A stretch of 64,000 nt of DNA, from positions 2,756,501 to 2,820,500 of the forward strand of contig NZ_CP019344.1 of assembly GCF_002117125.1 (NCBI RefSeq), in the 5' to 3' direction. The notes under the pieces are model-generated. The model was not told the DNA's origin, made no database searches, and saw only the letters and a list, made by a program, of their open reading frames with translations. The translations under genes and the position numbers were made by a program. Shown piece by piece: positions 9,282 to 17,753 of this stretch. Numbering within the stretch: the stretch's first letter is position 1; each line of letters begins with the position of its first letter. Origin of the DNA: Nonlabens spongiae (GTDB lineage Bacteria > Bacteroidota > Bacteroidia > Flavobacteriales > Flavobacteriaceae).

Positions 9282-9815
9282 TTAATTTACACGTTCAAGT
9301 CTGATTTCTGTAACTGTAGTCGATTCAAAATCGGTATCAGTCTCCACCTCTTGTGATCTAATTCTGAATCCAGATTCGGAGAATCTATCCACATCATACA
9401 CAAGACCTCCCTCACCTGTACTAGTCAAGGTTAAAGTTCGAGCAGTTGTATTTATTGAATATGTTCCCGAATCGTCTATAGGTATTATTACGGGATCTTC
9501 AACTTCCACTGGATCGCTGCCAGTTTGAGAGGTTTCAGTGATTCTAATATTACCTGAAATTGAATATGTACCATTATCGTTTAGGTTAAATCTGGTACCA
9601 CTAAATGTGTCTCCTTCAATATCGACAGTAGTAGTTACCTGATTGCCCGTTGCTTGAAGTGTCTCGACAATAGTTTCATTTGATTCAAAAAATGTTAACG
9701 TGTAAGTGCCTGCAATATTTTCTTGATTGAATTCAAAACCTGGCCCATCATCATCGCTACATGATGAGATTACTACAGCAAATAAAGCGATAAGCGCAAT
9801 TTTAAAATTTTTCAT
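9282..9815 (-). CDS. Lipocalin-like lipoprotein
   Basis: A 177-residue lipoprotein: signal MKNFKIALIALFAVVISSC with lipid Cys at 19, followed by an acidic SDDDGPGF segment that in Bacteroidota can favour surface export. The rest is beta-rich. It opens IAGTYTLTFFESN, the typical first strand of lipocalin-like (DUF5004/DUF4923-type) domains, and alternates Thr/Ser-rich strands. No enzymatic residues are evident. It is convergent with nfu and separated from the acyl-CoA dehydrogenase by 89 bases. Function unknown. Confidence 0.7.
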   Translation of the reverse strand: MKNFKIALIALFAVVISSCSDDDGPGFEFNQENIAGTYTLTFFESNETIVETLQATGNQVTTTVDIEGDTFSGTRFNLNDNGTYSISGNIRITETSQTGSDPVEVEDPVIIPIDDSGTYSINTTARTLTLTSTGEGGLVYDVDRFSESGFRIRSQEVETDTDFESTTVTEIRLERVN

Positions 9816-9904
9816 AATAATTGATTTATTTAGTCAAAAAAAACATAAACGATCAGAAAGACTGTCAGTAGATTGTGTTAAAAGTTATAATAATGAAGGG
9901 TTTA

Positions 9905-11083
9905 TTACTTAAAAGCATTTTCTCCAGTAATATCCAGACCGGTAATCAGTAAATGAATATCGTGGGTTCCTTCATAAGTGATAACGCTCTCGAGGTTCAT
10001 ACTGTGACGCATAATGCTGTACTCACCTGTAATTCCCATACCGCCCAGTATCTGTCTCGCATTGCGAGCAATATCAATGGCGATTTCAACATTATTTCTC
10101 TTGGCCATTGAGATTTGTGCGCTGGTGGCACGGCCTTCTTCACGCAATACGCCCAGTCTCCAGGCGAGAAGTTGTGCTTTAGTGATTTCGGTGATCATCT
10201 CGGCAAGCTTCTTTTGTTGCAATTGGAATCCAGCGATAGGTTTGCCAAACTGCTTACGCTCCTTGCTATAACGCAGTGCAGTGTCATAACAATCCATTGC
10301 GGCACCTATCGCACCCCAAGCGATACCAAATCTAGCACTGTCTAAACAGCTCAATGGAGCGCCCAGTCCCGTTCTGCCCAGTAAAATATTTGCTTTGGGA
10401 ACTTTTACATCTTGAAAGATCAGTTCACCGGTCGCGCTGGCACGCAATGACCATTTGTTATGGGTTTCAGGAGTAGAGAAACCTTCCATGCCGCGCTCTA
10501 CGATCACACCGTGGATACGGTCATTTTCATCTTTTGCCCAAACCACGGCAACGTCACAAAACGGGCTGTTAGAAATCCAAAGCTTAGCGCCGTTCAAGAT
10601 CACGTGATCTCCCGCATCTTTGAATCGAGTGACCATGCCTCCAGGATTGGAACCATGATCAGGCTCAGTAAGACCGAAGGATCCCATAAATTCTCCAGAA
10701 GCCAGTTTAGGGAGAAATTTTTTTTTCTGTTCCTCGCTTCCATATTTCCAGATGGGATACATCACGAGTGAAGACTGCACTGAAGCGGTAGAACGCACAC
10801 CGCTATCACCACGCTCGATTTCTTGCATGATAAGTCCGTACGAGATTTGATCCAGTCCGGCACCACCGTATTCTTCTGGAATGTAAGGGCCAAATGCGCC
10901 TATCTCAGCAAGACCGGGTATGATACTCTTAGGAAACTTAGCCTCTTGCGCAGCTTGTTCTATAATAGGAGAAACATCTCTCTTGACCCAAGCCCGCGCA
11001 GTATCACGGATCATTTTGTGTTCATCGGTCAGTAAGTCGTCCAGTTGATAGTAATCTGGAGCTTCAAAGAGATCTGGTTTCAT
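9905..11083 (-). CDS. Acyl-CoA dehydrogenase, glutaryl-CoA dehydrogenase type
   Basis: A 392-residue flavoenzyme of normal family length. It shows the FAD/substrate segment GSFGLTEPDHGSNPGGM, the CDSARFGIAWGAIGAA helix and GGMGITGEYSIMRHSMNLESV. The catalytic Glu is in ITYEGTHDIHLLITG. The YEGTHDIH context and the N-terminal LTDEHKMIRDTARAWVKRDVSP are characteristic of glutaryl-CoA dehydrogenases, which convert glutaryl-CoA to crotonyl-CoA in lysine and tryptophan breakdown. That fits the kynurenine-pathway genes at 57-61 kb, although they are not adjacent. Another short-chain acyl-CoA specificity cannot be excluded. Confidence 0.87.
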   Translation of the reverse strand: MKPDLFEAPDYYQLDDLLTDEHKMIRDTARAWVKRDVSPIIEQAAQEAKFPKSIIPGLAEIGAFGPYIPEEYGGAGLDQISYGLIMQEIERGDSGVRSTASVQSSLVMYPIWKYGSEEQKKKFLPKLASGEFMGSFGLTEPDHGSNPGGMVTRFKDAGDHVILNGAKLWISNSPFCDVAVVWAKDENDRIHGVIVERGMEGFSTPETHNKWSLRASATGELIFQDVKVPKANILLGRTGLGAPLSCLDSARFGIAWGAIGAAMDCYDTALRYSKERKQFGKPIAGFQLQQKKLAEMITEITKAQLLAWRLGVLREEGRATSAQISMAKRNNVEIAIDIARNARQILGGMGITGEYSIMRHSMNLESVITYEGTHDIHLLITGLDITGENAFK

Positions 11084-11170
11084 AAGTGTTTTTTTAATGT
11101 TGATCTAGGTCGTAAAAATAACGATACACTAACTCAAATGAAGCACACAAACTGTCAGATTTTGTCGATT

Positions 11171-11926
11171 TCACAATTTCAAGTAGAAATCCTTGAAAAG
11201 TTCATAGGCTTCAGGTGTGTATTGATGTCTTTTCTCTTCTAAGATAAGCGTATTAAATTCAGTAGGACTTGTGGTGTTCTCGTCCCGATAGCTATCGGGA
11301 TCGCGAAAGCGGAATTCCATCAAACATCGCTTCACTTTACTATCCTCAGTTCCTTTTATATAAGTGATACGGCTGGCCTCTAGTGTAAAATGATTTGCTA
11401 TTTCCTTAAGCTCTTTTTCACGATCGCTGGGAATAATACAGGCAAATGTGCCCTCGCGATGGAGTAGTTTGTAGACGCCATAAATGAGTTCTTCAAAAGG
11501 CAGGGTCTCATCAAAACGTGCCACTGATCGATTGTTTCTGACCTCTTCACTTAGTGATTTGTGATCAAAAAAAGGTGGATTGCTCACGATCAGATCGTAT
11601 TTATCCAGATCTTCTTCATCCTGGCTGTAGAATTCCTGAAAAGAAGCGTGATAACAGAACAAGCGATCGTTCCAAGGACTGTTTTCAAAATTTGCAGTCG
11701 CCTCCTCATAAGCATTGTCATCCAGTTCAATACCTTCTATTTCGGCACGAGAAAAGCGCTGAGCAAGCATTAATGCGATCACACCGGTACCGCTGCCAAC
11801 ATCTAAGATTGAATATGGCGTCTGGTTCTTGCAGCACCAAGCTCCCAGTAGAACCGCATCAGTACCTAATTTCTGGGCACTGCGAGATTGCTCAAGGTCA
11901 AACTGCTTGAATTGAAATACAGACAT
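11171..11926 (-). CDS. trmN6: tRNA1(Val) (adenine(37)-N6)-methyltransferase
   Basis: A 251-residue SAM-dependent methyltransferase. It starts MSVFQFKQFDLEQSRSAQKLGTDAVLLGAW, the signature of the YfiC/TrmN6 group. SAM motif I is LDVGSGTGVIALMLAQR, the acidic strand-2 end is IEGIELDD, and the catalytic motif IV is IVSNPPFF (NPPY type), used to methylate exocyclic amines. It is 9 bases downstream of rimM and so belongs to the rpsP-rimM transcript. Near the C-terminus the segment FRFRDPDSYRDE is encoded by a fusion of two repeat palindromes (11283-11311), probably an extension of the normal loop. Confidence 0.87.
   Translation of the reverse strand: MSVFQFKQFDLEQSRSAQKLGTDAVLLGAWCCKNQTPYSILDVGSGTGVIALMLAQRFSRAEIEGIELDDNAYEEATANFENSPWNDRLFCYHASFQEFYSQDEEDLDKYDLIVSNPPFFDHKSLSEEVRNNRSVARFDETLPFEELIYGVYKLLHREGTFACIIPSDREKELKEIANHFTLEASRITYIKGTEDSKVKRCLMEFRFRDPDSYRDENTTSPTEFNTLILEEKRHQYTPEAYELFKDFYLKL
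11282..11311. repeat. Composite of two palindrome families inside trmN6
   Basis: TCCCGATAGCTATCGGGA, a perfect 18-bp palindrome at 11283-11300, abuts TCGCGAAAGCG (11301-11311), one arm plus centre of the abundant CGCTTTCGCGAAAGCG element. It is translated on the minus strand as part of trmN6. Confidence 0.85.
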
Positions 11927-11935
11927 AATGCGTTT

Positions 11936-12466
11936 TTATGAAAGATAGAGTTCAACTAAACCCTCAGGTGTGGCGACATGGATCTCCTTATTCTCCCGAT
12001 CTACCTTTTTAATGAAATGATCGTTGAGAGGGATGAGCAATTGGCGATCGCCTTTCTGGACCTCAAACAAAACTTGTGAAGTGGAGTCATTTATGTACTC
12101 AATAATGCCTATATCCCCATGAACCTCATCGATCATCTTAAAACCAATGACCTCGTGATAGTAAAATTTGTTTCCTTCCAGCGGCGGTAGAAAACTAAGA
12201 GGGAGGTATAGTTCTTTTTTAAGAAGTGCCTCTGCGGCGGCTTCATCTTCCACGTCTTCAAACTTTACCCTAAGAAGCATGGATTTATGCAGCTGGCTGC
12301 TTGAAATAAAAAACGGAACCAGTTTTTTACCGATTGCGATAAAAACTGATTCCATTTCTAAAAAAGTTTCAGGTTCGTCTGTGTCAAGCTTGACCAGCAA
12401 CTCACCTTTGAAACTGAATTTGTTGACTATGGTGCCTACGTAAAAACAGTCTTCTTTACGCACCAT
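11936..12466 (-). CDS. rimM: Ribosome maturation factor RimM
   Basis: A 176-residue protein that assists assembly of the 30S head around ribosomal protein S19. The N-terminal beta-barrel opens FYVGTIVNKFSFKGELLVK, and the C-terminal PRC-barrel carries KFYYHEVIGFKMIDEVHGDIG and LLIPLNDHFIKKVDRENKEI. Length and domain order are normal. It lies six bases downstream of rpsP, the classic rpsP-rimM pairing. Start ATG at 12466 (MVRKEDCF) matches family starts. Confidence 0.93.
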   Translation of the reverse strand: MVRKEDCFYVGTIVNKFSFKGELLVKLDTDEPETFLEMESVFIAIGKKLVPFFISSSQLHKSMLLRVKFEDVEDEAAAEALLKKELYLPLSFLPPLEGNKFYYHEVIGFKMIDEVHGDIGIIEYINDSTSQVLFEVQKGDRQLLIPLNDHFIKKVDRENKEIHVATPEGLVELYLS

Positions 12467-12472
12467 AGTGTT

Positions 12473-12982
12473 TTACTCTTCTTCTCCAGTTTCTGCCTCA
12501 CCTTCTACAGCTGGCTCTTCAGTAGCTTCTGGTTCTGGAGTGTTAGCTTTAATACGAGCTTCATTTACTGCTTTTTCAGCTTCAAGAGCTTTTTGGGCAG
12601 CAGCGTCTGCTTCAGCTTGAAGGCTAGATGCTTTTCCAGCTATCTTAGCTTCTTTTTCTTCTAGCCAAGCATTGAACTTTTCTTCGGCTTGCTCTTCAGT
12701 AAGGGCACCTTTCTTAACTCCACCTTGTAAATGCTTCTTAAGAAGAGCTCCTTTATATCTCAACAAAGAGTTTGCAGTATCAGTAGGCTGCGCTCCGTTA
12801 TTTAACCACTTAATTGCGCTATCAACATCTAGGTTGATAGTAGCAGGGTTAGTGTTTGGGTTGTAGGTTCCTAGTTTTTCTAGAAAACGACCATCTCTTT
12901 TTGAGCGTGAGTCTGCAGCTACGATCCAGTAAAAAGGTTTTCCTTTTTTACCGTGTCTTTGTAATCTGATTTTTACGGGCAT
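12473..12982 (-). CDS. rpsP: 30S ribosomal protein S16 with extended C-terminus
   Basis: The first ~80 residues are standard S16: [41 protein letters not shown] and [16 protein letters not shown]. The protein then continues to 169 residues with an Ala/Glu/Lys-rich, probably helical and acidic tail ([20 protein letters not shown]...) ending in EEE. Such tails are common in Bacteroidota S16. First gene of the rpsP-rimM-trmN6 unit. Confidence 0.95.
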   Translation of the reverse strand: MPVKIRLQRHGKKGKPFYWIVAADSRSKRDGRFLEKLGTYNPNTNPATINLDVDSAIKWLNNGAQPTDTANSLLRYKGALLKKHLQGGVKKGALTEEQAEEKFNAWLEEKEAKIAGKASSLQAEADAAAQKALEAEKAVNEARIKANTPEPEATEEPAVEGEAETGEEE

Positions 12983-13029
12983 AACATTAAATTTTTGGGT
13001 TCCCGACCCGGGTTATTAATTTGAGCCTG

Positions 13030-13037
13030 CAAAAATA
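13030..13037 (-). promoter_or_regulatory. -7 promoter element of rpsP operon
   Basis: On the minus strand TATTTTTG lies 47 bases upstream of the rpsP start. Between them the leader contains an imperfect inverted repeat around CCCGACCCGGG (12998-13016), which could be a protein-binding leader hairpin for S16 autoregulation (inference). No convincing -33 box. Confidence 0.4.
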
Positions 13038-13105
13038 GATTTTTTTATTTACTCTCACAGAAGTTTGTAAATTTATTTACATTTGGAAGATTATATAATT
13101 CCAAA

Positions 13106-13942
13106 ATGATGATGAAGCCCCTTAAGTCGATTTTCCTTCTTGTTGTTGCTGTAGTTTTATGCAGCTCATGTGAAAAAAATCTTGATGTCGATAATACTCC
13201 CGCCATTAATGCTAATAGAAACGGTGAGTTCTTTGGAGCGGAACGTATGGTTGCAGTTCAGAATGCAGATGGATCGCTCACTATTACTGGAGTTAACCCA
13301 CTAGAGCAGCTTGTCATCAACTTAGAATCATCTTCTTTGGGAACTTATGAACTAGGACCTGGACAACTCAACGAGGCTATCTATGTGTTTAACAATGCCA
13401 ATGCCTTTACAACAAATAGAGGTGCGGGAAGAGGTAGTGTACGCTTGCGATCCAGTGATGCTCCTAATTCTATTACCGGTTCTTTTGATTTCGTAAGTTA
13501 CCTACCCGGTCAAGCTGATTCTTTGTACATGCGTCAGGGTATCATATATCAAGTGCCTTTTGGAAATCCCTTGAATGTTGATACTCCAGGTGACGGATTT
13601 CAGGCCTCATTTAATGCATTGATCGATGGCGTGGGACTAAATCCAAGCGCCGTAGTGCCATTTGTAACTGGCGGAAATATTACCATAAGCGCTGCAAATG
13701 ACCAGCGCCAGACTATATCTTTACTTTTTCCAGAGGATATCGCGGTGGGAACTTATGATCTGGCTACTTCAAATGATATTATCCTTTCTTACACTCCAGG
13801 TTCAACACCGTTGATAGCGGAGATGGGGACATTTGAAATTACGGCAATCAATACTACAGATGGAACGGTAGCTGGAACATTTAGCGCTACATTATCTAAT
13901 GGGATAGAGATCACTCAAGGTGTGTTTAGTGTAGAGTATTAG
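13106..13942 (+). CDS. DUF6252-like lipoprotein
   Basis: A 278-residue lipoprotein with signal MMMKPLKSIFLLVVAVVLCSSC; the lipid Cys is followed by EKNLDVDNTP. The body is beta-rich and low in charge, with ANRNGEFFGAERMVAVQNADGSLTITG near the start and a repeated TYDLATSNDI / TYELGPGQLN pattern. This matches what I recall of DUF6252 proteins, which begin with an ANGxxFxA segment. No catalytic residues are recognisable. It stands alone between divergent rpsP and a convergent aspartic protease gene. Function unknown. Confidence 0.68.
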   Translation: MMMKPLKSIFLLVVAVVLCSSCEKNLDVDNTPAINANRNGEFFGAERMVAVQNADGSLTITGVNPLEQLVINLESSSLGTYELGPGQLNEAIYVFNNANAFTTNRGAGRGSVRLRSSDAPNSITGSFDFVSYLPGQADSLYMRQGIIYQVPFGNPLNVDTPGDGFQASFNALIDGVGLNPSAVVPFVTGGNITISAANDQRQTISLLFPEDIAVGTYDLATSNDIILSYTPGSTPLIAEMGTFEITAINTTDGTVAGTFSATLSNGIEITQGVFSVEY

Positions 13943-13949
13943 GCTTTTA

Positions 13950-14390
13950 TTAGATCTTTAAGAAGATCTTTTTGCTTTTATAATCGATCACTGCTTTTGA
14001 TGCGATTAAGAAGTCAGCTCCTAATAATCCTTGTACTGATTTCATGCTCTCTCCTTTGAGCGCATTGTTGATGTGGGTCATGTCCATGCTCAAAAAGGTA
14101 AAATCCTCATCGCTCCAATCGCCTAATTCCAGATTATTACCGCTTGAAATACGAGGTCTAAGCACGCCGCTTGCTGTGCTTATTTGACGGTCTAAAAACT
14201 CTGTTTCTAACTGAAACTCTTTGTACATCTCTTGATTAATACAACTTGCGCTCGCACCAGTATCGATTATAAAACGTCCTTGATGGCCGTTAATTGAAGC
14301 TTTTGTGACGATGTGGCCGGTTTTATTTGCTAATCTCATGTTGTGAGAGATATAGCCTTGTGATAAAAGAAATGTTTTTAAAGAGCCCAT
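13950..14390 (-). CDS. Retropepsin-like aspartic protease family protein
   Basis: A 146-residue single-lobe pepsin fold protein. The catalytic motif is FIIDTGASAS (Asp43) and the second hydrophobic-hydrophobic-Gly motif is QGLLGADFLIASKAVIDY, as in retropepsins, which work as dimers. No signal peptide, so probably cytoplasmic. It is convergent with the DUF6252-like gene, seven bases apart. The substrate is unknown. Confidence 0.8.
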   Translation of the reverse strand: MGSLKTFLLSQGYISHNMRLANKTGHIVTKASINGHQGRFIIDTGASASCINQEMYKEFQLETEFLDRQISTASGVLRPRISSGNNLELGDWSDEDFTFLSMDMTHINNALKGESMKSVQGLLGADFLIASKAVIDYKSKKIFLKI

Positions 14391-14467
14391 GAGATTAAAA
14401 ATGGCAAATATAGACCTAGGTCATTTGAGTAAGTACTAATTGAGTATTTTGTCAATAACTTGAGGTC

Positions 14468-14497
14468 TTTGAGTCCTAATTATACAGCTTATTTTTG
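14468..14497 (+). promoter_or_regulatory. Promoter of tatD, apparently leaderless
   Basis: TTTG (14468-14471), an 18-bp spacer and TATTTTTG (14490-14497) fit the Bacteroidota promoter consensus well. The -7 box ends only four bases before the tatD ATG, so transcription should begin at or very near the start codon. Confidence 0.65.
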
Positions 14498-14501
14498 CGC
14501 A

Positions 14502-15269
14502 ATGATTTTGACGGATACGCATACCCATTTATACAGTGAGGCTTTTGATGATGACCAGAAAGAAATGATGCAGCGAGCTATCGATGCTGGAGTAGACCGG
14601 TTTTTTGTCCCAGCAATTGATTCCACGTACACCAGTTCAATGTTGCAATTGAAAAAAGATTTCCCTTCAAAGGTGCATTTAATGGCAGGTCTTCACCCTA
14701 CTCATGTGAAAGAAAATTTTAAAAAGGAACTGGCTCATGTAAAATCTTTACTTGAGAAAAAGTCAATGGTTGCGGTAGGTGAAATAGGTGTAGATCTATA
14801 TTGGGAGCAAAAGTATTTTTCACAACAGTTGGAAGCTTTTGAAACTCAAATTTATTGGAGTTTAGAGCATAACTTGCCTATTGTAATTCACTGCCGCGAT
14901 GCCTTTGATGAAGTTTTTGAAGTGCTTGAGAATTTCAGAGGAAAATCAGTTTCAGGCATTTTTCATTGCTTCACGGGTACTCTAGAGCATGCTAAACTTG
15001 CAGTGAACCTCAATCTCAAGTTGGGTATAGGAGGAGTGGTGACCTTTAAGAATGGTAAAATCGATCAATTTTTAGATCAAATAAATATAGAGAATATAGT
15101 CCTTGAAACAGATGCGCCTTATCTCGCTCCAGTTCCGTATCGAGGGAAACGTAACGAGAGTTCTTACCTTTTAAAAATCGCTGAGAAGGTTGCTCAAATT
15201 TACTCGATGTCTCTTGAGGAAGTAGCTCAAATTACGACAGATAATTCTCGCAATATTTTCGGTGTCTAG
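14502..15269 (+). CDS. tatD: TatD family metal-dependent hydrolase
   Basis: About 255 residues from the ATG at 14502, preferred over the longer TTG frame (14460) because the protein then begins MILTDTHTHLYSEAFDDD, exactly at the conserved metal-binding HxH. Further motifs: AGLHPTHV, VAVGEIGVDLYWE, VIHCRDAFDEV, GIFHCFTGTLEHA and LETDAPYLAPVPYRGKRNES, all TatD hallmarks. The family acts as a 3'-5' DNase or metal hydrolase in the cytoplasm. Acyltransferase and asparaginase genes follow on the same strand. Confidence 0.92.
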   Translation: MILTDTHTHLYSEAFDDDQKEMMQRAIDAGVDRFFVPAIDSTYTSSMLQLKKDFPSKVHLMAGLHPTHVKENFKKELAHVKSLLEKKSMVAVGEIGVDLYWEQKYFSQQLEAFETQIYWSLEHNLPIVIHCRDAFDEVFEVLENFRGKSVSGIFHCFTGTLEHAKLAVNLNLKLGIGGVVTFKNGKIDQFLDQINIENIVLETDAPYLAPVPYRGKRNESSYLLKIAEKVAQIYSMSLEEVAQITTDNSRNIFGV

Positions 15270-15280
15270 TCTTTAAAACC

Positions 15281-15288
15281 TACTTTTG
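15281..15288 (+). promoter_or_regulatory. -7 promoter element next to acyltransferase start
   Basis: TACTTTTG fits TAnnTTTG and ends six bases before the ATG at 15295. If used, the transcript would be essentially leaderless. No -33 TTTG at the usual spacing, so read-through from tatD is also possible. Confidence 0.35.
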
Positions 15289-15294
15289 AAAACT

Positions 15295-16437
15295 ATGTCT
15301 ATTGATCAATTAAACTTTGATGATATACGCTTCTTTAACAATGAAGAAGTAAAGGTGAGCCTAAAGAGTGCGGTACGTCACCCTATGATCAAAGAGCTAT
15401 TAAGCTATTCTTTTCCAGATCGTGACTATGAGGAGGTTAAAGAGATTGTAGCATCTTGCGAGAGCATCGATGATTTCCAGCGTGACGTGATTTGTAAAAC
15501 GGTGGAGCGTTTGATTACTGACACCTCTTCGGGAATGACTACCTCTGGTTTCGATCGGTTAGATCCTGTTACCTCATATTTATATATTTCTAATCATCGG
15601 GATATAGTCCTAGACACGTGCCTTCTCAATTATACCTTATTTAGTGAGGGGCTTATACGCACTGCTAGTGCCATAGGTGATAATCTTGTTGAAAAGCCTT
15701 TTGTGAATGCATTGAGTAAACTCACCCGCAACTTTATTGTAAAGCGAGGTTTAGGGCCTAGAGAGACTTTAAAAAGCAGTAGAAAGTTGAGTCGCTACAT
15801 ACGCAAGCTTCTGAAAGAAGATAATAGGAGTGTCTGGCTAGCTCAACGGCAAGGACGTACTAAGGATGGGAATGATCTTACTGAACAAGGAGTGCTCAAA
15901 ATGCTGGCTCTAGCAGCTGGAGATCAAACAATAGAAGAATATCTATCTAATCTTAGAATTGTCCCAGTTTCCATTTCCTATGAGTATGATCCTACTGATC
16001 AGCTGAAAGTTCCTGAATTGCTAGCCAAGGCGGCCAAAGAAGATTACATTAAATCTGAGAATGAAGATTTCAATAGCATAATGAGTGGTGCCTTGGGTCA
16101 AAAAAAACACATTCACATCACTGCTGGTGAAACCATTAACGTTCAAAATCTAGAAGCTCAAAGTACTAATCAAGTGTTGCAAAAGGTTGCTGCGCATCTG
16201 GATCAAGTCATTTGGAGTAATTACAAACTCTGGCCTACTAATTATGTAGCCTATGATTTGCTTCATAACACTTCAGACTATCAGGAGTTTTATTCTGAGC
16301 ATAACAAAAATCAATTTGAACGCAGGTTGCGATTGAGAGTAGAGGTGGGGAATAGCCTAGCGGTGGAAAGTTTCCTTTCTATGTATGCCCAGCCGGTAAT
16401 CAATAAGGAAAAACTCACCTCGCTTCATGAAGCCTAA
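15295..16437 (+). CDS. 1-acyl-sn-glycerol-3-phosphate acyltransferase family protein
   Basis: About 380 residues. The acyltransferase motif appears as YISNHRDIVLDTCLL (NHxxxxD), followed by NFIVKRGLGPRETLKSSRKL and SVWLAQRQGRTKDGND (a substrate-binding block) and IVPVSISYEYDP. These match the PlsC/GPAT superfamily, membrane-associated enzymes that transfer acyl groups to glycerol phosphates. It is longer than PlsC (~240) and lacks an obvious transmembrane helix, resembling Bacteroidota glycerol-acyltransferase-like proteins annotated simply as acyltransferases. The ATG at 15295 is chosen over a TTG three codons earlier. Its 3' end overlaps ansA by 11 bases. Confidence 0.83.
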   Translation: MSIDQLNFDDIRFFNNEEVKVSLKSAVRHPMIKELLSYSFPDRDYEEVKEIVASCESIDDFQRDVICKTVERLITDTSSGMTTSGFDRLDPVTSYLYISNHRDIVLDTCLLNYTLFSEGLIRTASAIGDNLVEKPFVNALSKLTRNFIVKRGLGPRETLKSSRKLSRYIRKLLKEDNRSVWLAQRQGRTKDGNDLTEQGVLKMLALAAGDQTIEEYLSNLRIVPVSISYEYDPTDQLKVPELLAKAAKEDYIKSENEDFNSIMSGALGQKKHIHITAGETINVQNLEAQSTNQVLQKVAAHLDQVIWSNYKLWPTNYVAYDLLHNTSDYQEFYSEHNKNQFERRLRLRVEVGNSLAVESFLSMYAQPVINKEKLTSLHEA

Positions 16438-17509
16438 GATATTGCTGATATATACAGGTGGAACCATCGGTATGATCAAAGATCCAGAAACCGGTGCTCT
16501 CAAAGCATTCAATTTCTCTGAGTTACTGATTCATGTTCCAGAAATTAAACTGCTGTCTTGTGAAGTGGAGACCTGCTCGTTTGATGAGCCTATTGATTCC
16601 TCAAATATGAATATCGCTTACTGGGATGCACTAGCCTCTGTCGTAAATGAAAATTACGAGAACTATCTAGGTTTCGTAATCTTACATGGGAGTGATACGA
16701 TGTCGCACACGGGTAGTGCTTTGAGTTTCATGTTTGAGAATATCAAAAAACCGGTAATCTTGACTGGGAGCCAGCTGCCTATTGGCGATCTACGTACAGA
16801 CGCAAAGGAGAATTTGATCACCAGTCTACAACTAGCCTGTTTGCAAAATGATGAACAGCCGTTGATTCAAGAGGTTTGTATCTATTTTGAGTACCAACTG
16901 TACCGGGCAAACCGCACTGCAAAGATGAATGCAGAGCATTTTGAGGCATTCAGTTCGCCTAATTATCCGCCCCTGGCTATCAGTGGGGTTAATTTAAAGG
17001 TCGACCGCGATTTATTATGGGGTGCTAGTAGTGATACCGCTTTCGCGAAAGCGGGATTAAGAAACAACCGTTACGTCACACATGAAGACGGTATGATTTA
17101 TAGGTCTGGTCTGGATAATAATGTGGTCATTCTGAAACTGTTTCCAGGCATCTCACCAGAAGTGGTGGGTGCAGTCTGTAATATTTCTAGTGTAAAAGGA
17201 ATACTGCTGGAAACCTATGGAAGCGGTAATGCTCCCACAGAGCCTTGGTTTATTGATATTTTAAGAAGTACTATTCAGCGAGGAGTTTATATCGTGAATA
17301 TCACACAGTGCCGTGGTGGCGCCGTGGTTATGGGTAAATATGAGACAAGTATGATCCTGCGACAAATAGGGGTGGTGTCTGGTGCAGATATGACTACTGA
17401 GGCAGCACTTGCTAAGATGATGTATTTGCTCCATCATTGTGATGATCTTGCGACGTTCAAACTAGTTTTTGAACGATCTATTAGAGGCGAGGTTACTCCT
17501 ACTTATTGA
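16427..17509 (+). CDS. ansA: Type I (cytoplasmic) L-asparaginase
   Basis: A 360-residue enzyme hydrolysing asparagine to aspartate and ammonia. Nucleophile segment: LLIYTGGTIGMI (Thr13 region). Second Thr-Asp motif: VILHGSDTMSHTGSAL. Third: VILTGSQLPIGDLRTDAKENL with the catalytic Lys. No signal peptide, which separates it from periplasmic type II. It overlaps the acyltransferase gene by 11 bases, so is co-translated. A palindrome copy (17038) encodes AFAKA in the surface segment between domains. Confidence 0.92.
   Translation: MKPKILLIYTGGTIGMIKDPETGALKAFNFSELLIHVPEIKLLSCEVETCSFDEPIDSSNMNIAYWDALASVVNENYENYLGFVILHGSDTMSHTGSALSFMFENIKKPVILTGSQLPIGDLRTDAKENLITSLQLACLQNDEQPLIQEVCIYFEYQLYRANRTAKMNAEHFEAFSSPNYPPLAISGVNLKVDRDLLWGASSDTAFAKAGLRNNRYVTHEDGMIYRSGLDNNVVILKLFPGISPEVVGAVCNISSVKGILLETYGSGNAPTEPWFIDILRSTIQRGVYIVNITQCRGGAVVMGKYETSMILRQIGVVSGADMTTEAALAKMMYLLHHCDDLATFKLVFERSIRGEVTPTY
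17038..17053. repeat. CGCTTTCGCGAAAGCG palindrome, copy 4
   Basis: Perfect 16-mer inside ansA, read as A-F-A-K-A. Confidence 0.95.
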
Positions 17510-17563
17510 ACCTCATGTTTGAGTAATTCTCTACGGTTATGATAGCTAGATGATATAAATCCT

Positions 17564-17571
17564 TATTTTTG
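17564..17571 (+). promoter_or_regulatory. -7 promoter element of tRNA-Ser
   Basis: TATTTTTG ends 13 bases before the tRNA 5' end, as expected for a promoter that starts just upstream of the tRNA. No -33 TTTG at ordinary spacing. Confidence 0.45.
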
Positions 17572-17584
17572 CAATCCAAAATTT

Positions 17585-17672
17585 AGTGAGGTGGCCGAGT
17601 GGTCGAAGGCGCACGCCTGGAAAGTGTGTATACGGCACAACCGTATCGAGGGTTCGAATCCCTTCCTCACTG
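17585..17672 (+). tRNA. tRNA-Ser (anticodon GGA)
   Basis: An 88-nt class II tRNA. The acceptor stem AGTGAGG pairs with CCTCACT, followed by discriminator G. D-arm: GCCGAGTGGTCGAAGGC. The anticodon stem CACGC/GTGTG holds the loop CTGGAAA with anticodon GGA. There is a long variable arm, and the T-arm is GAGGGTTCGAATCCCTT. CCA is not encoded. Confidence 0.95.
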
Positions 17673-17680
17673 CTTAAAGC

Positions 17681-17712
17681 AAAGCCTGATTTTCGTGAGA
17701 AAATCGGGCTTT
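17681..17712 (+). terminator. Hairpin terminator after tRNA-Ser
   Basis: A 14-bp stem (AAAGCCTGATTTTC with GAAAATCGGGCTTT, one G-T pair) around GTGA, followed by CTACTTTTA. The downstream T-run is weak. Its outer stem and right flank recur in inverted orientation in the tandem repeats further on. Confidence 0.75.
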
Positions 17713-17753
17713 CTACTTTTAGAGCGTCAAATGCCTGAAAGGTATTTGTAAGC

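Noticed and set aside
11301..11311. Twenty-first copy of the abundant palindrome
   Set aside because: Only one arm and the centre are present; counted as a composite, not as a full copy.
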